DNA of 64,000 bases, taken from the NCBI GenBank assembly GCA_037501455.1, contig CM074863.1, positions 55,347,501-55,411,500 of the forward strand, read 5' to 3'. This document shows, in pieces, positions 21,071 through 34,364 of this stretch. The translations under genes and the position numbers were made by a program. How positions within the stretch are numbered: position 1 is the first letter of the stretch; each line of letters begins with the position of its first letter. Under the pieces are notes generated by a model, which searched no databases, was not told the DNA's origin, and was given only the letters and a program-made list of their open reading frames with translations. The stretch comes from Lantana camara (taxonomy: Eukaryota; Streptophyta; Magnoliopsida; Lamiales; Verbenaceae).

Positions 21071-24000
21071 TGTAACAGCCCAAAACAGGGCCTGGAAGAA
21101 AATGGTAAACTAAGGGCATTGGTAAAGCGTTTATAGACCGTGATCCAACTTTATAAACCTTCATGCATTGCATTCTTACATGAACTTTGTGCTCATATGT
21201 GATCTGACATGTTTTAAGGGGGAATTCTTGACCTTCGATACAGTTTACTATTCATTTTCCAAGCCTATATTACCCAATGCTTCAATGGAACCCTATAGGT
21301 TCATATCACATGTTTTCCTATCCTTTGAACTTGTTTTCCAAGCTCCAGAAACCTTCCTTGAACCATAAGGGTATTTTGGGAACTTACCGACCAAAGTACT
21401 ATTCTTCTGAAAATGAGCTTTTGATTCTGATATCTTTCCTACCCAAGTTTACAGTCAAATCGATCCTTGAGTCGAAATGAGTCTATTGAAATCATTCAGG
21501 ACTTGAAAATCTATTCCGAACTTCGTTTTATTGAAAATGTTTACGAAAACCCTAGTTCACTATTTCTACTACGAACGGTTTTCATTCGGAAAATGTTTTC
21601 TCTCTGGATTTGCACTACTTGGTCTATTTCAAGATTTTTGAAATATTTTACAACTCTTGATTCAAACCCTAGCTTGAAATTTTGAAGCGTACGTTTGTAC
21701 GTAAGAATTCACTATTCATTCTACGTTTTCAACTTTCTATCGATAAAACGTTTTATAGTCGATGTTGGATTCAAAACGCTTCTCGATTTATTTGTTGAAT
21801 TTTGGAAACAATCCGGACTTGAAAATCATTCTCGAAAGTCGTTTTTCACTCATGTCGAGTTTCGAGCTCAAAACTTTTATTCACTAAAACTAATGTATCT
21901 TTCAAACGGTAAATCCGATTTCGACGTATGAATATGCGTTTCGAAGCTAATTTTTGGCCGGACGGAATGGTTATACTTCCAGACACTCACCTTCACGTTT
22001 TTTCAGTGAAAATACCGAAATACCCCCCAGCAGTCCCATTTTAGCTTCAAGATGCCTAAAGCTTCCAAGAGAAGCTACTCCATTTTGCTCTCATGCCCTT
22101 ACCTGAAGTTTATTTCCAAGGTGAGGGGCTTCCCAACACCTATAAATACCCCCCTCATTCCATTGAATTCCTTGCTCATATGTTGTGTTAACAACTCCCT
22201 TTCTTCCTCCCTCTCTCCCCCTCTTTGCCGATCCAAGTCCTCCCCCCCCCCTCTAGGTTTGTAGTTTTATTTTATGTTATGTTTTTATGTTATGTTTTAG
22301 TTTAGTTTATGTTTTTATGTTATGGTATGTTTATATTATGTTTAGGTTGGGTCTTAGGGTCTTCCCTAAGACATATAGGATTTTATTTTATGCATTTATT
22401 ATATAGTTTTTATGATATGTTTGTTAGTAGTGAATTATGATTTAATTGTTTAGTATATGCTATGAAATGTTGTGAATTGCTTTAGTATATGGTATGATCA
22501 TGTTATGGAGCTATTATATGATGATAATTGATGCATGATTATGATATTTAAATTATGTTCAAGCATGTTATGCAATGGAATAGTAACCTATGATCAATTA
22601 TATCATAACTTGTTACATGTTACTATATGGTCTCAATTGATGAATGCTACATGATTAATGGTCTTGATATGCTATGACTTATGTCTATGATATGTTATTA
22701 CATTGTTACAATGTTAAATGACTCATATATTATGACTTGAGCTTATGATATGATATGGATTAATGGAATAGTGTCTTGATCATATGTTATACACTTTGAT
22801 AGTGTCACATGTTATAACCTAGGGTAGAATAGTGTTTCATAACTTGATGTTATGCTTTAATTAGACCTCTTAACCATAGGTTATGCCTTTAACCTAGATC
22901 ACACTTGCTTATAATAACATGAACTTGAAACTATAGGTTATAATCGAGATCATAATTGAATTAGGGTGTGTGTGTGCATGCAGTGTGTGTGCTCGTGTGC
23001 TCGTGTGTGTTTAGTGTGTGGGTTTGACCCGACCCTTTGACCCGACAAGTGAATAGTAACCTGTGAATAGTAATTCGTGAATAGTAATCTGGAATAGTAA
23101 CTGTGAATAGTACTTTTGAAAAGTAAAAGTGAATTAAAACTTATGCTTTGTTAATAGACATTTACACTTAGGGTTTTCAAATCCGGGGTCTAAAATGTGA
23201 TTTCAAAATGTGTTTTCTTTCTAGGACTTGTTTTATAACCTAAGGTTTTGCGATAGGATTCATAATTTGATTAATTCCTAATCGATTATAGTAAGATCAT
23301 AGTCCCACGTTAATGATAACTCACTTTAAGGATTCCTTTGTGTGTTATCCTTCTCTAATACCTTAAATGGTATTACTCTCTTATCATTACATGTTCTGTA
23401 CTTGTTTTATATGTTTAAGTGCATCGTGATAGAAGTGTGTCTTAGCTCACCTTAGTACACACTTACAGGAGTTAAAGTTGAGTACTGGAATCCCCAGGGC
23501 ACTGCATAATCTATCCTACCTAGTGTTATTAATAGGTGAGGTTATAAATGTTTTCAACTGGAACCATGAATACTTAATGATTCAATCGTTTTGAGACTCT
23601 AAGCCTAGTGCTTTACATTCTTGTTTTGAAATACCCTTTATAAGCGATGATTCTTCAAAGAACCCAGACCTATCCATATTCATTGATCAAGGGCACATGT
23701 TTTCAAAGTACAGCATCAATGGTTCATGTTTTCAAAGTAATGCATCAATGGTTCAATGTTTTGAAAGTATTGCATCAATGGTTCAATGGTTCAATGCATA
23801 TGTTCAATGGTTCATACATTCGGATTTATTCTGGATGTCATCAATGGTGCAAGCAATCAATGGTTAATGGTATGGGCCCGGCGGTTATGCGTAGAGGTGA
23901 TGCTCGGGAGGTGAGCGCCAACGACATCACTAATACCGGCCGCCACACTAGGCGATTGATACCGACTTTAATCAGGAGGTTTGGTTAAGTCAGGACAATT

Positions 24001-24991
24001 GTCGGGAATGGACCGCAAATCTATTCCCAAATCAATGGTTAATGGTCACCTAGGGGTCGCTCCCCGAAGTGAAACTTGGTGGAGGATGGTGCATGTGTGT
24101 ATGTGTTAGGGTGTTGTTGATCTCGGTCCGACACCCTATTAATGGTCATGTTTTCTGGAGTAAGGATGGAGAAGCCTAGCTTGCGGGCATCAATGTTTTC
24201 ATAAAGTTGGTTCATATCTTGCAAAGTTGTTCCCTACCCTTATCCCGTTTTATGAAAATCATATGAACCAAATCATAGCATATGTGTGCGCGTGTGACAG
24301 CATTCATGAAAGTGTTTTGAAAACTCTCATTTCTTATAGCATTGCATTAAAGGGTTTTATCACTTGAACTTATTCTTAAGTTCTTCTTCAAAGCTTTGCA
24401 TTAAAGGTTTTACCTTGTGAACTTTACTTCAAACGTTTACTTTAAGTACTTTCTTTTAAAGATATCCCTCACTTAGTCACTTTGACTAATACCTCTACCT
24501 GTTTTCTGGCCTCATGGTTTCAGGTCTTGCAGCCGCAGTCTAGAGGTACCTTGAAGCTCTAGAGTGTTCATTTTGTTGAGTCAGGACTTTACTTTATTAA
24601 TCTATTTTGTGTCCTGCATATGTTATATGGCTGCATTGATACTTTACCTTATGCTTTTGTAATAATCCTTCTGCTACTTGGATACTGCTGCAATTGCTAT
24701 CTTATGCTCCCGTGATAATGTTCAATTGATACAGTAATGTTAATAGTCTCTTCTGCTTAACGATCAGTACTTGCTTGTTTATATGCCATCACGCACATGT
24801 TTTGAAAAGTTTTAAAATACTCTGATTTTCCGCTGCATAAGCCACATAGTTAAACAGTATTATTGTTAATTGTTAATGGACATGCCGTTCGCTGGGGTAT
24901 TTCTTGAGTGATGGCTCACACCATTACTTGAGGGGTGCTTCAGTGCGGGGGTTGGGGCGCCGCTCTCTACCAGCAAAGTGGGGGCGCTACA
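21071..24991 (+). mobile_element. Element B 3' LTR (uninterrupted, 3921 bp)
   Basis: Starts TGTAACAGCCC and ends GGGGCGCTACA. It supplies the uninterrupted version of the target sites of C (around 21990) and A (24406-24416). TATA 22140-22148, GC island from 23874, stem-loop 24047-24070, stem-loop 24473-24489, acceptor-like GTTTCAG ending 24523. Its right flank CACCA (24992-24996) should be one copy of its target duplication; the other is outside the window. Confidence 0.95.
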
Positions 24992-25407
24992 CACCAAATA
25001 TCCCAAAACCTTCTAAATTCAAAGGCTCTTCTTCATATCGCCCACACTCGCAGGAGGAGCTTGTGCTAAGTGGTTGTAATCGTAGGGATTGGCCGTGTTT
25101 GATATTATAGTAATATCCTACAATTCACAACTCAACTCAAATATAATGCATGCCGGTTAGTGAATGCATATGGCAAATAATTAACATCAAAAACACGTAG
25201 TAATGCAAAATGCAGCCTGTAAATTAACAAAATTTAAGTTAAACACATTTAATAATAAATTTCCATGTCAAATTTCAAGAATAATGCTCATGATCAATGC
25301 GGTGCACACGTTGACACGTTGTTCCTAAGCCGTTCGACCTACACTCGACATGACACGCCACAAGAAACCCTGGTTTTGCAACCTAGGGCTCTGATACCAC
25401 TTAAGGA
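24992..25407 (-). mobile_element. Element D internal leader fragment
   Basis: Sequence between the B insertion and the D LTR. Reading leftward on the minus strand it is primer site then non-coding leader. No gag is reached because B interrupts; the rest of D is outside the window to the left. Confidence 0.75.
25388..25399 (-). other. Primer binding site of element D
   Basis: Reverse complement TGGTATCAGAGC, 8 nt from the LTR boundary at 25408. Confidence 0.93.
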
Positions 25408-28342
25408 TGTAGCACCCGGGACGATAGGCACCACATCCCCTGCAGTACAAGTCTAGTCCACACATGAAATGGATAATCCAAGCATGAACCGGACTCATAG
25501 CGAACGGGAGACAAAACAAAAGCAACCTGGCTAGGCGGAAACTAACTCTGTACCAATTAAATCATAACGCGGAAGCAACAATACTATTCATAATTTTAAT
25601 AATAAGTTTAGGCTTGAAACATAATCATAAGATAATTAAAATTCAACATGCATCCTCTCCACGGGTTCAATTAAACATACAACCTGTCCCGAATCAAATC
25701 GCCAATAATTCGTAATTGGCACACAGGCCCAATTAAATCAAAATAATGTAAAATGTGACACGAGTGTACAAGTGAATCGATAAAGAATTAAAACAGGACC
25801 TCCGCCCAGCAAAACCTGAACGAAACTGAAAAGTGGGAAAGAGGGGTCGGTCTCTAGAAGATTGAGTGAGCAGGAGCTATACATATATATATATATATCA
25901 AAACATGTGCATGCAAGTCATAAATCCCGAGCAAGGTTTTATTTAAAGTTAGTTCCCACGAATAGCTAGAAAGTAACTAAGCAATGATCGGACTTTACGA
26001 CTATTTCATATTAAATTGATTAAGTTCATAATTCATACATAATCATTAAGGCTCGGCGAGTGAGCGTGCATAATCTCCAACCAAACTCCGGCCGTGTACG
26101 ACAACATAACTAATACATTTATTACCTGATCATGCAATACACTATATAATATATGCAAGACATCTAACATGAGACATCATCGTTTGGGAAATCTGTGTCC
26201 CGGCCTTCGCGCACGGTGCATAACAATTATAACATAATCATAATTATGAAAATAAGTTCCAACCTTCTTCCTCTGGGTGGTGGACGGGTTTGCAAGGCCC
26301 GACCACCTAATCATATCAATGTGGTAATTGAGGTTCATGAGTCCTCAAAGCCCAGTTAGCCTTTCCTCGTTAAAAACTCCTTAACGAGGTCGGTTTTGCC
26401 ACAGTTCATGGTGGAACTAGCACATGGGAGGATCACCGTCGGCCCTTGCCTCTCCGGATAGCCACATGTACTAAATTCCTGGGCCTATTTTCATAACATG
26501 GTCTCGCCAAAACATTTCAATTCATGAGAAACATGACATATTCTAAATCCTTTAGAAATAATTTACTCGACGACTCCATTTGAAAACAATATATATATAT
26601 ACACCTTAGGGTTTTGGCCAAAACTTGTCACATAAGATTGTAGGGTTCAATATATAACCAGAACAAAAACACCCTCACCTGGAATACCACGAGATAAGAA
26701 ACATGAGTAATACGGGTACCTATTCAATTCGAAAGTCTCCACCGTGGAAACAAACTGTATAAGAGAAGGAACAATGCGTACGCGTGAGAATTGACTGAAC
26801 ATGAAACCTAATAGATGCACGGCATGTTATACACTTGGTATGAGATGCATAAAGAGTATAAATCATCTTATAATGTCATATAATCAAGTAATTCATTCAA
26901 AACCTTCAATACATGAAGGTTTCATATTCATTCATTCCATACCTTTCAATGAATCATATCAAATCGAGCCAAAATCTTCAAACTATAATCATATTACACA
27001 TTATAACATGTTTACAATGCACACAATAAATATAGAGGCAAGAGGATACAAGAAAGCTTCATACGTGTCATTTAAACGTTCATGTATTCAAGTCACATTT
27101 ACACTTATCAATGAAACCATAAAATTAGAATAAATAATCAAACATATCATATATTATCAAATAATCATACATAAAAGTCATAAAATTCACATACGGGGAT
27201 CAAAGGAGTGAAAGGAACGCAAAAAGGAGGTTTAGGCAAAGTTCGGTAAAAGTTGACAATATTCGGAAATGCGCAAGCCATAGGATAATGGAAATATCTT
27301 GAGTTGTAGAATCTAGAATTGAATTTTTTTGTTGGAAATGAAAGTAGACACACAAGTATTTCCAATGATATATGGCACGAATCATGGTTCAAAACAAGGT
27401 GAAAATGACGTAGGCCCGAATTTTGATGAACGCAGGTTGTCGGTAAAGTGGCGACACCAAAACGAATTCATAATATCTCACAAATGGGAAAAGATATTGA
27501 GGTGATTCTAATTGGAGAGTGTTCTAGACTCAAAGAAGTAGATCGTATCCGAAAATCAGCTCAATCGGAGGTCGTATGAAGGGGTACCCGGCCAGGTAAA
27601 ATTTAAGGAAAAAGTTCCCCGGCCGGGGAAACCTGTGCAGAAATTTTCTGCACAAAAAGTACCGGCCGGGTACATTTTATGAACAAATTTTACCCGCCCG
27701 GGGAACCTCTCTGGACAGGAAAAAGGGGCAGAAATAGGGGTTGCTCGAAGGGGAAAGAGGAGGAAGCAAAAACCAATTCAAAGCTAAACCAAAAGTAATC
27801 AAATTCAAGGTATAAGTTCATGCAAACATGCTACAACAATTTCTCTTGTCAAAAGGCCATGAAATGCACAAGAAATTAATCTACCATTTCAAGTATGAAA
27901 ACTCCATGAATGGTGGAACATCATATATTCAATCTTCAACCCAAAATCTAACAAATATGCATAGATCCAACTCAAAATCAGCACATAAGTTTCATATAAA
28001 GTCATGGAATGCAAAGAATCCTAAAACCCTAACATTAATCAAGAATTCACCAATTAAAAAGGCATGACCTTACCTTGAATGAGTGAAAAGATGGAGGAGG
28101 TGAAGAGGGGGAAGTATAAAGCTGGAATTCTTGTTGAAAAGGGAAGAAAATCTTGGCCTCCTTACTTCCTTGGTGGATCGGATGAAGAGAGGGAGGGATG
28201 GAAGAGCTCTTAGCCTCCTTAATTCAAATTAAAAAGAATTAAAGAGGACACTTAAAGAGCAAAAAGGAATTTAAATAAATCCTAATCCCAAAAATCACAC
28301 GCGTGGCGTGCGTACCTGTACGACCGAGAAATCGGGGTGTCA
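25408..28342 (-). mobile_element. Element D 5' LTR (gypsy, minus strand, 2935 bp)
   Basis: In sense it starts TGACACCCCGATTTC at 28342 and ends GGTGCTACA at 25408. Sense-order contents: donor ATTCAAG/GTAAGG (intron side from 28073 down), palindrome cluster 27583-27703, stem-loop 26275-26307 with TTTGCAA loop (sense core CGGGCC-TTGCAA-ACCCG), a conserved AGATTATGCACGC block near 26065, stem-loop 25848-25866, and acceptor-like TTTTCAG/TTCAG at about 25826 and 25816. The right flank GATTG (28343-28347) should be its target duplication. D is inserted in LTR E. Confidence 0.85.
27583..27703 (-). repeat. Palindrome cluster in LTR D
   Basis: Self-complementary units: TACCCGGCCaGGTA (27585-27598), CCCCGGCCGGGG (27617-27628), GTGCAGAAATTTTCTGCAC (27634-27652), GTACCGGCCGGGTAC (27659-27673), and CCCGCCCGGG (27693-27702). 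All but one share a CCCGG or CGGCCG core. See the finding on family-specific hairpin clusters. Confidence 0.8.
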
Positions 28343-28397
28343 GATTGTGTGTAAATAACTTTTAATGACCAAGACTTTTTCCCAACTTTAATTATAC

Positions 28398-28398
28398 A

Positions 28399-28442
<44 letters not shown>
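28398..28442. repeat. (TA)n microsatellite
   Basis: About 22 TA repeats within LTR E. Confidence 0.95.
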
Positions 28443-29001
28443 TTGACTTATATAATTATATACATACACATATACCTACCTTATCTTCTTCACTTTCACC
28501 CAAGAGATAAGCCAAGACATCTCTCTTCCTGTTCCTCTCACTCTCGATCCAACCTACGAAGCAAGAGACCAAGATTTTCTTCCATTTTCTTCAAGAATCC
28601 AAGCTTAAGACTTTATCATCTTCTTTTCCTTCCATTTCTTCTACTTTCAAGGAAAGATCATGAATATCTTTGAAGAATTCTTGAAGCTTTGTTAGGGTTT
28701 TATGATTCATTGGACTCCATCACTTTGTATGAATCTTATACGATGATCTTGAATTAGTTTCGTACATTTACAACTTGAATTCTTGAAGTTTGAAGCATTA
28801 GTGACCACTTAATTTCATATTAGTTTCATGAATGAATTATATGATCTAAGCATATTTCCTTGGATTAAATGTGGCTTAAATGATATATATGAGTTATATG
28901 CATGTTATATGTTAGTTTTGAGGTGCTTAATTGTTGCGATTTGGATTGCGAGCCAAATTTCCAGTCTTGGCCTGTTATCCCTTCGTTTTTACTACTGTAG
29001 A

Positions 29002-29125
29002 AGGATCCACAGGTGTGGATTTTGACCCACGGCCATGGATTTGTGTCTAGGAACTTGGGATTTTCGGTAGGAGAATCCACGGGCATGGATTTTTGTACAT
29101 GGACAAATCTATGGCCGTGGATCCT
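29002..29125 (+). repeat. Palindrome cluster in LTR E
   Basis: ATCCAC-AGGT-GTGGAT (29005-29020), CCACGGCCATGG (29027-29038), ATCCAC-GGGC-ATGGAT (29075-29090) and ATCTATGGCCGTGGAT (29107-29122). Units share an ATCCA.../...TGGAT stem and a variable GG-rich centre. Confidence 0.8.
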
Positions 29126-31002
29126 CCCCTGTTTTCAGCCTGAGTCCGTTTACCCCGCAAACGAACTTCGATTGACCTGATTTTTGAACCGTTGGAAACA
29201 TCTTGAAGTTTAGAACGACTTCCAATTGGAATCATCTCAATATAATCAATTTTTTTGGTGTCAGCACTGCATCGACAATCTGCATTCATCCAACTTCGGG
29301 CTTACGTCATTTTCACCTCGCTGTGAACTAGAAAACGAACCATATATCATTTTAAAGGCCTATGTGTCTAGTTTCATATCTAACAAACAAGACTCAATTC
29401 TAACTTCTAGAACTCAAGATATTCCAGTTTTCCTATAGCATGTGCATTTCCAAAAATTGTCGATTTTTGTCAAACTTCTTCAAAACCTTTCTTCTTGCAT
29501 TCCTTTCACTCTCTTGGCTCCCGTATGTGAATTATATAAAGTATATGCTTGATTCATTGATAATTATGCTCCTATTTGATGCTTTTTGGTACTTAATTGC
29601 TCAAACATGATTGTGTGCCTCCATGCCCTGTATGAATTGAACTTGAAATGTTTGAATGATGTGAATACATGACTCCTTGAGATTAATTTCATCTCTTAGA
29701 TATTAATCGATTCGCTTACATGTTTAAGTGTCGCTTGATTGCTAAGTTATTTGGATATTAAGGTGTTGGGAGTTCATTTATTTACACGAGCATTGTCGTG
29801 CATCATACTTGGTTTCATATTGAATTTCGTCTCACGAGTACACGTTGTTTCCTTTCTTGTCAAGTTCTTCTCCAGGGCGGAGATCCTTGATCGAATAAGC
29901 ACTGTCTTGTATCCTTGTCTTGTTCTATCGCTTGTCAGGTGAGGTTTCATTTATAGTTATATAGAACCCGTACAACCCTTATGTGGATTTCGGCCAAAAT
30001 GTATACATATATCTATAGTTTTCCATAAACCTCAATTGATTTACAACTGAACTACTGCTACTGTACTGAATTATTGTTACTGCACTGAATTGATTGTTTT
30101 GGCTAGTATACTGTACTGCACTATGGGCCCGAAGGTAGTGTACTGAGCCAACCGGGAAAGCATGGGCTGACGGGTAACTCTTGCACTATCCTCACAACTT
30201 TTGGGATGACCCCTGAATCCACTAGGAGATTAGTGGAGGAAGGAGTTCTGGTCATAGGGACTCATGAACGCTATGCTCCTACTGACTGGGTGGTGGGGCC
30301 TTGCAATCCCACCATCACCGGAGGGAAAAGGGTTACTGAAACTGATCGTAATTTTGCACTGTAATCGATTGCTTGATCACTTAATTAATTAATAACTGAA
30401 TTATTGTACACAGTCGGAGAAAGGTTTGGGATTTGCCTCACTCGTCGGGCCACTGATTGATTGAACTGAACTGATTAAATTATAAATTGGATAGTTGTAA
30501 TCTCGGTCGAGAAGTACTTTGCTATTGAACCAATATTGCTTCCTTTATAAAATCTTACCCAAGATTATGGCTTGCATGGTAATTGCGCTTATTTTGATAA
30601 ACCCCTCACTTAGTCTTTCATAGACTGACACCTCACATTTTCAGGTTTTACAGGGTTGTAAGCTAGGCGGGAATTGAGTCTTCCATTTTGGGTCTAACAC
30701 TTGTAATTCTCGTTTTCATGTACATTATTGATTCATGGGATAATTGATATCATGTATATATAGGATGGAATGAACTTGTATAAGGTAAATGAATTAGAAT
30801 GAATGTTTATTACTATGCTTTCGTTATAATTGTTATAATTGTTTATTACTATGCTTTCGTTATAATTGTTATGTATGTTTATTACTATGCTTTCGTTATG
30901 TATGTTTCGCTATAGGCTTGATTCATGTATGGACCATCCATTCCATATCTGGATTGAACTATAGTGCAGTGGATGTGGCTACGTTGCGTTTCGGGTGCTA
31001 CA

Positions 31003-31239
31003 ATTTCGCACAATCACTTCTTCACCCAACTTAACTCTCTTAGCGAAACAATCAACTATAGCATGATGTCTGAATAACCAATCCATCCCCAGAATTACAC
31101 CGTACTTGGAGATCGGCATCACAATGAAGTCCGCTGGATAATCCTTACATTCCAAACTGACCACACAATTCCGAACCACCTGATCCGTTTCAGGACTCCC
31201 ACCAAAAGGAGAAATCAATAAATAACAAGTATCCAAACA
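31003..31239 (-). pseudogene. Protease-region fragment of old gypsy element K
   Basis: Minus-strand translation gives the C-terminal part of a gypsy protease domain and its typical tail (CLDTCYLL...SKYGVILGMDWL...DCFAKRV), related to the same region of A. The catalytic DSG/DPG part is absent. It is bounded on the left by the end of LTR E and on the right by the TGTAACG start of LTR F, so both inserted into the same older element. The open frame extends into F by chance. Confidence 0.85.
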
Positions 31240-33006
31240 TGTAACGCCCCGACTTTTTAGTCGTACATGTATGAAGTATGTGTTTACCAATTTGCGCGAG
31301 TTAATAGTTTATAAGTGTTTTATATATTTAATTTTATAATTAATTGTTATTATTTTATTTTATTTTAATTTATTTTATTATGTTGTAATTTAATTATTTT
31401 ATTTTATAAATATTTGAATTGTTTGAATTTTTAATTTAATTGAATTCTTGAACTACATGCGCAAGTGTGACATGTTACGTGCCGTTTCTATATGAGTTGA
31501 ACTCGGAGTTTTGTGAAAATTTATTATGTTGTAGATTCATGTGTTATGAACATATCCATATGCTCGTTTCATGTTTTCGATCTTGATTGGAGTGGTAACG
31601 AATTTATTTTGAGTTGTGGAACTAAATCGGGGGCTAACGGGCAATTAGTGCACCCTTGGTTCCATATGTGATATCTTAAGCTCGGGAACTCGGAATCGCG
31701 TTCTGTCAACTTAGTTAGACTCGTATCGATGTATCGGGTCTAATGAACTTAGTATCGTATTTTTCTAAGCCTATTTGAACCCTCGAAATTCAACCGAAAA
31801 ATGAATCGACAGCAAAACTGTCACACTTTTCCATTTTAATAATAACTCTTACAATACTTAACCAAATTAACCGTGGTTGGACTTTTTGGAAACCTAACTA
31901 AACCCACTATCAGCCCCTAACCACCCAGACCAAACCAAACTAAAACCAAGGGAGGAAAACTCATCCAAACTCCAACTTTCCAGTTTCATTTTTGTCACTA
32001 TTCCAAAATTAGAGATTTTGGGCTCAAATCTCTTCCATCCTTCAACCAATTCAAGAGGTGAGTTTAAGATAGTAATATACATTCATTTGTGGTCATTTTG
32101 AGCCTTGCATTCCCCATTTGGAGTTTATATACATGGAGTTGAAGGAGATGAATGAATATTTAGGTTATGTTATAATTTCTTGATCTCATGAATTCATTGA
32201 TGAATTTGATTGTTTTAAAGCATGAAAGTGATCATCTTAGCTTCCTTATTGCATTCATGGACCTGTATTTTGTGGTAGGTGAAAATTGAATGAGATGCCA
32301 TTAATGAACTTGTAAGAAAATGAATTCATTTCCCTCTTTTGCTCTCGTGCTGCTGCATCTGCGTGAGTTGGGCCTGTTATGGGACCTGATTTGCTAAATA
32401 ATTGTTGCCTTTCATTGCTCTAATTTGTTAGATTGAGTGTTGGTTGAAGCCTTGTGTGATTATACCCTGTTTTTGCTCTCTTTTTCCCCTGCTCTGCTGC
32501 ATCTGCTGCTGTCTGTTTCCGTTCATGTTCAGCCTCCCCGAGCGGGGAGAATTTTGGCTTTGAAAGTGTAGCACCCGAGCGCAAGGTACCACATCCCCCG
32601 CACCGATGATTTGTTGAATAATTGTTGCCTTTCATTGATCTAATTTGTTAGCTTGAGTGTTGGTTGAAGGCTTGTTCGATTATGCCCTATTTTTGCTCTC
32701 TTTTTCCCCTGCTCTGCTGCGTCTGCTGTTGTCTGTTTCCGTTCATGTTCAGCCTCCCCGAGCGGGGAGAATTTTGGCTTTGAAAGTGTAGCACACGAGC
32801 GCAAGGTACCACATCCCCCGCACCGATGATTTGTTGAATAATTGTTACCTTTCATTGCTCTAATTTGTTAGCTTAAGTGTTGGTTGAAGCCTTGTGCGAT
32901 TATGCCCTGTTTTTGCTCTCTTTTTCCCCTGCTCTGCTGCGTCTGCAGCTGTCTGTTTCCGTTCATGTTCAGCCTCCCCGAGTGGGGACAATTTTGGCTT
33001 TGAAAC
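31240..33006 (+). mobile_element. LTR F, left part (gypsy, plus strand, cut by element H)
   Basis: Starts TGTAACGCCCCGAC with a hairpin-forming GACTTTTTAGTC; the first 60 bp resemble the H LTR start (reverse complement of about 40115-40174), so F and H families are related. A strong donor-like AGAG/GTGAGTT is at 32058. From about 32390 the sequence is triplicated in 220-bp steps. The remainder of F lies beyond H, outside the window. Confidence 0.8.
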
Positions 33007-33045
33007 TGTAGCACCCGAGCGCAAGGGACCACATCCCCCACACGG
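32390..33045. repeat. Three 220-bp tandem units spanning the F/H junction
   Basis: ATTGTT[GA]CCTTTCATTG recurs at 32401, 32621 and 32841 (exactly 220 bp). Each unit is about 180 bp of LTR F followed by the terminal 38 bp of the H LTR (TGTAGCAC...ATCCCCC); in units 1 and 2 that terminus is cut short and joined to the next F segment through a CACCGA/CTGA-type junction, while unit 3 continues into the full H LTR. The duplication therefore happened after H inserted. Each unit carries one CTCCCC-GAG(C/T)-GGGGA hairpin (32533, 32753, 32973). The parallel minus-strand frames are repeat artefacts. Confidence 0.92.
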
Positions 33046-34364
33046 AGACCCGACCCGTATATGAAATGGGAGTCCATACACATGTCAAATCACGGCGAAC
33101 AGGGACACAACACACACGTTATGCTAGGTGGGACTAACCCTTAAACCATTCAAGATCAAGACAATATAAAAGTCAGAGCGATAACAAAAAAATACGGAAG
33201 CATAACCAACATATATATATATATACAACGAGCCACCAAGCGCCAAAATAGATGTACAATATCATATAGATAATCAAAGGCCCACAGGGCCTACAAAATC
33301 AAATACGCTCCATAGCCATGATCATATACAAAAATAAGAGTATGAGTGCGAGTGAAACAAAAGAGAGTGCTAAGCACTAATGCAAGACTTAGACGACTTG
33401 TATTCCCGCCTAGCACTCCTTAAGCCTGCACAACACAACTGAAAACAAACTGGGCTCAGTCTAAAAGAGACTGGTCGGTATAAAACAGGGTATAAATATA
33501 AATATCTCGGAATTTAAACACATACATGCAAGCGATAATCCTGAATGAGGTTTTAGAGTAATTTTCCCAAGTGGGTAAAACCAAAGAAGACATCATCGGG
33601 ATTATCACTATCATATTTAATCATTAGGATATTCGTGGCCCTGGCGAGTGGGAGTGCATTATCTCCAACCAACACCTTGTGTATTCATAATCATTATTCA
33701 TTCATTAGCATACATGTATTCTTTTGTGCACGTTCATACGATTCATAATCATACATATACACCTTTTCCCTCCAGGTGGTGGACGGGCTTGCAAGACCCG
33801 GCCACCGGTCCATACATAGGTCAATGGGGGTACATGAATCCCCCAAGGGCACTCAGCTCCCATTCCCCGCTAATCTCCTAGCGAGGGCCGGTATCACCAT
33901 AGTTTGGTTGGAACTAGTACATGGGATCCCATCGGCCCTTACCTCCCCGGATAGCCACATGCACTAAGTCCTTGGTCTTGTGCAATTTCAATCATGTCTC
34001 GCCAAAATCATCAGGTAGGATTTATAAATAAAAGGTCATACATTTAAAATCATTTACCCAAAATGACTCGATATACATATATATACTAATTTGGCTCAAA
34101 TCTTTCACATAAGGGATATATTGGGTTCTCATAGCTATTAGAAGAGAAACCCACCTTATAAGAGCAAAAGAAGAAGCACAAGAACCTCAAGGATCGCCCT
34201 CGTCTCCGACCGTACCTAAATCTGTGCAAGAAAGGTGAAGTGAGACTCAAAATGACCATATATGATGCACGACAATGAAATGAACATCATATGAATGGAT
34301 AAGAGATGATATTATGTCATGAACACGTTCATATGCACTACTAATGCATTTAAGGCATATAAAC
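33007..34364 (-). mobile_element. Element H 3' LTR, distal part (sense 3' end)
   Basis: The TGTAGCACC boundary is the complement of the GGTGCTACA terminus. Contains stem-loop 33457-33473 (CAGTCT-AAAAG-AGACTG), acceptor-like TTTTCAG and TGCAG sites (complement near 33439 and 33426), and stem-loop 33775-33806 with TTGCAA loop. Left flank GAAAC (33002-33006) is a possible target duplication. Solo LTR J is inserted after 34364. Confidence 0.85.

Larger units (their letters stand above)
28343..31002 (+). mobile_element. LTR E (gypsy, plus strand, 5' end cut by element D)
   Basis: The right terminus TTCGGGTGCTACA and internal order match the other long gypsy LTRs: palindrome cluster 29002-29125, GC island from GGGCCC at 30125, stem-loop 30288-30319 (GGTGGTGGGG...TTGCAA...CCCACCATCACC), block of GCCTCACTCGTCGGGCC type near 30440-30465, stem-loop 30610-30628 (TTAGTCT-TTCAT-AGACTGA), acceptor-like TTTTCAG ending 30643. 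No primer site follows, so it is a solo or 3' LTR. A TA microsatellite occupies 28398-28442. Confidence 0.8.
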
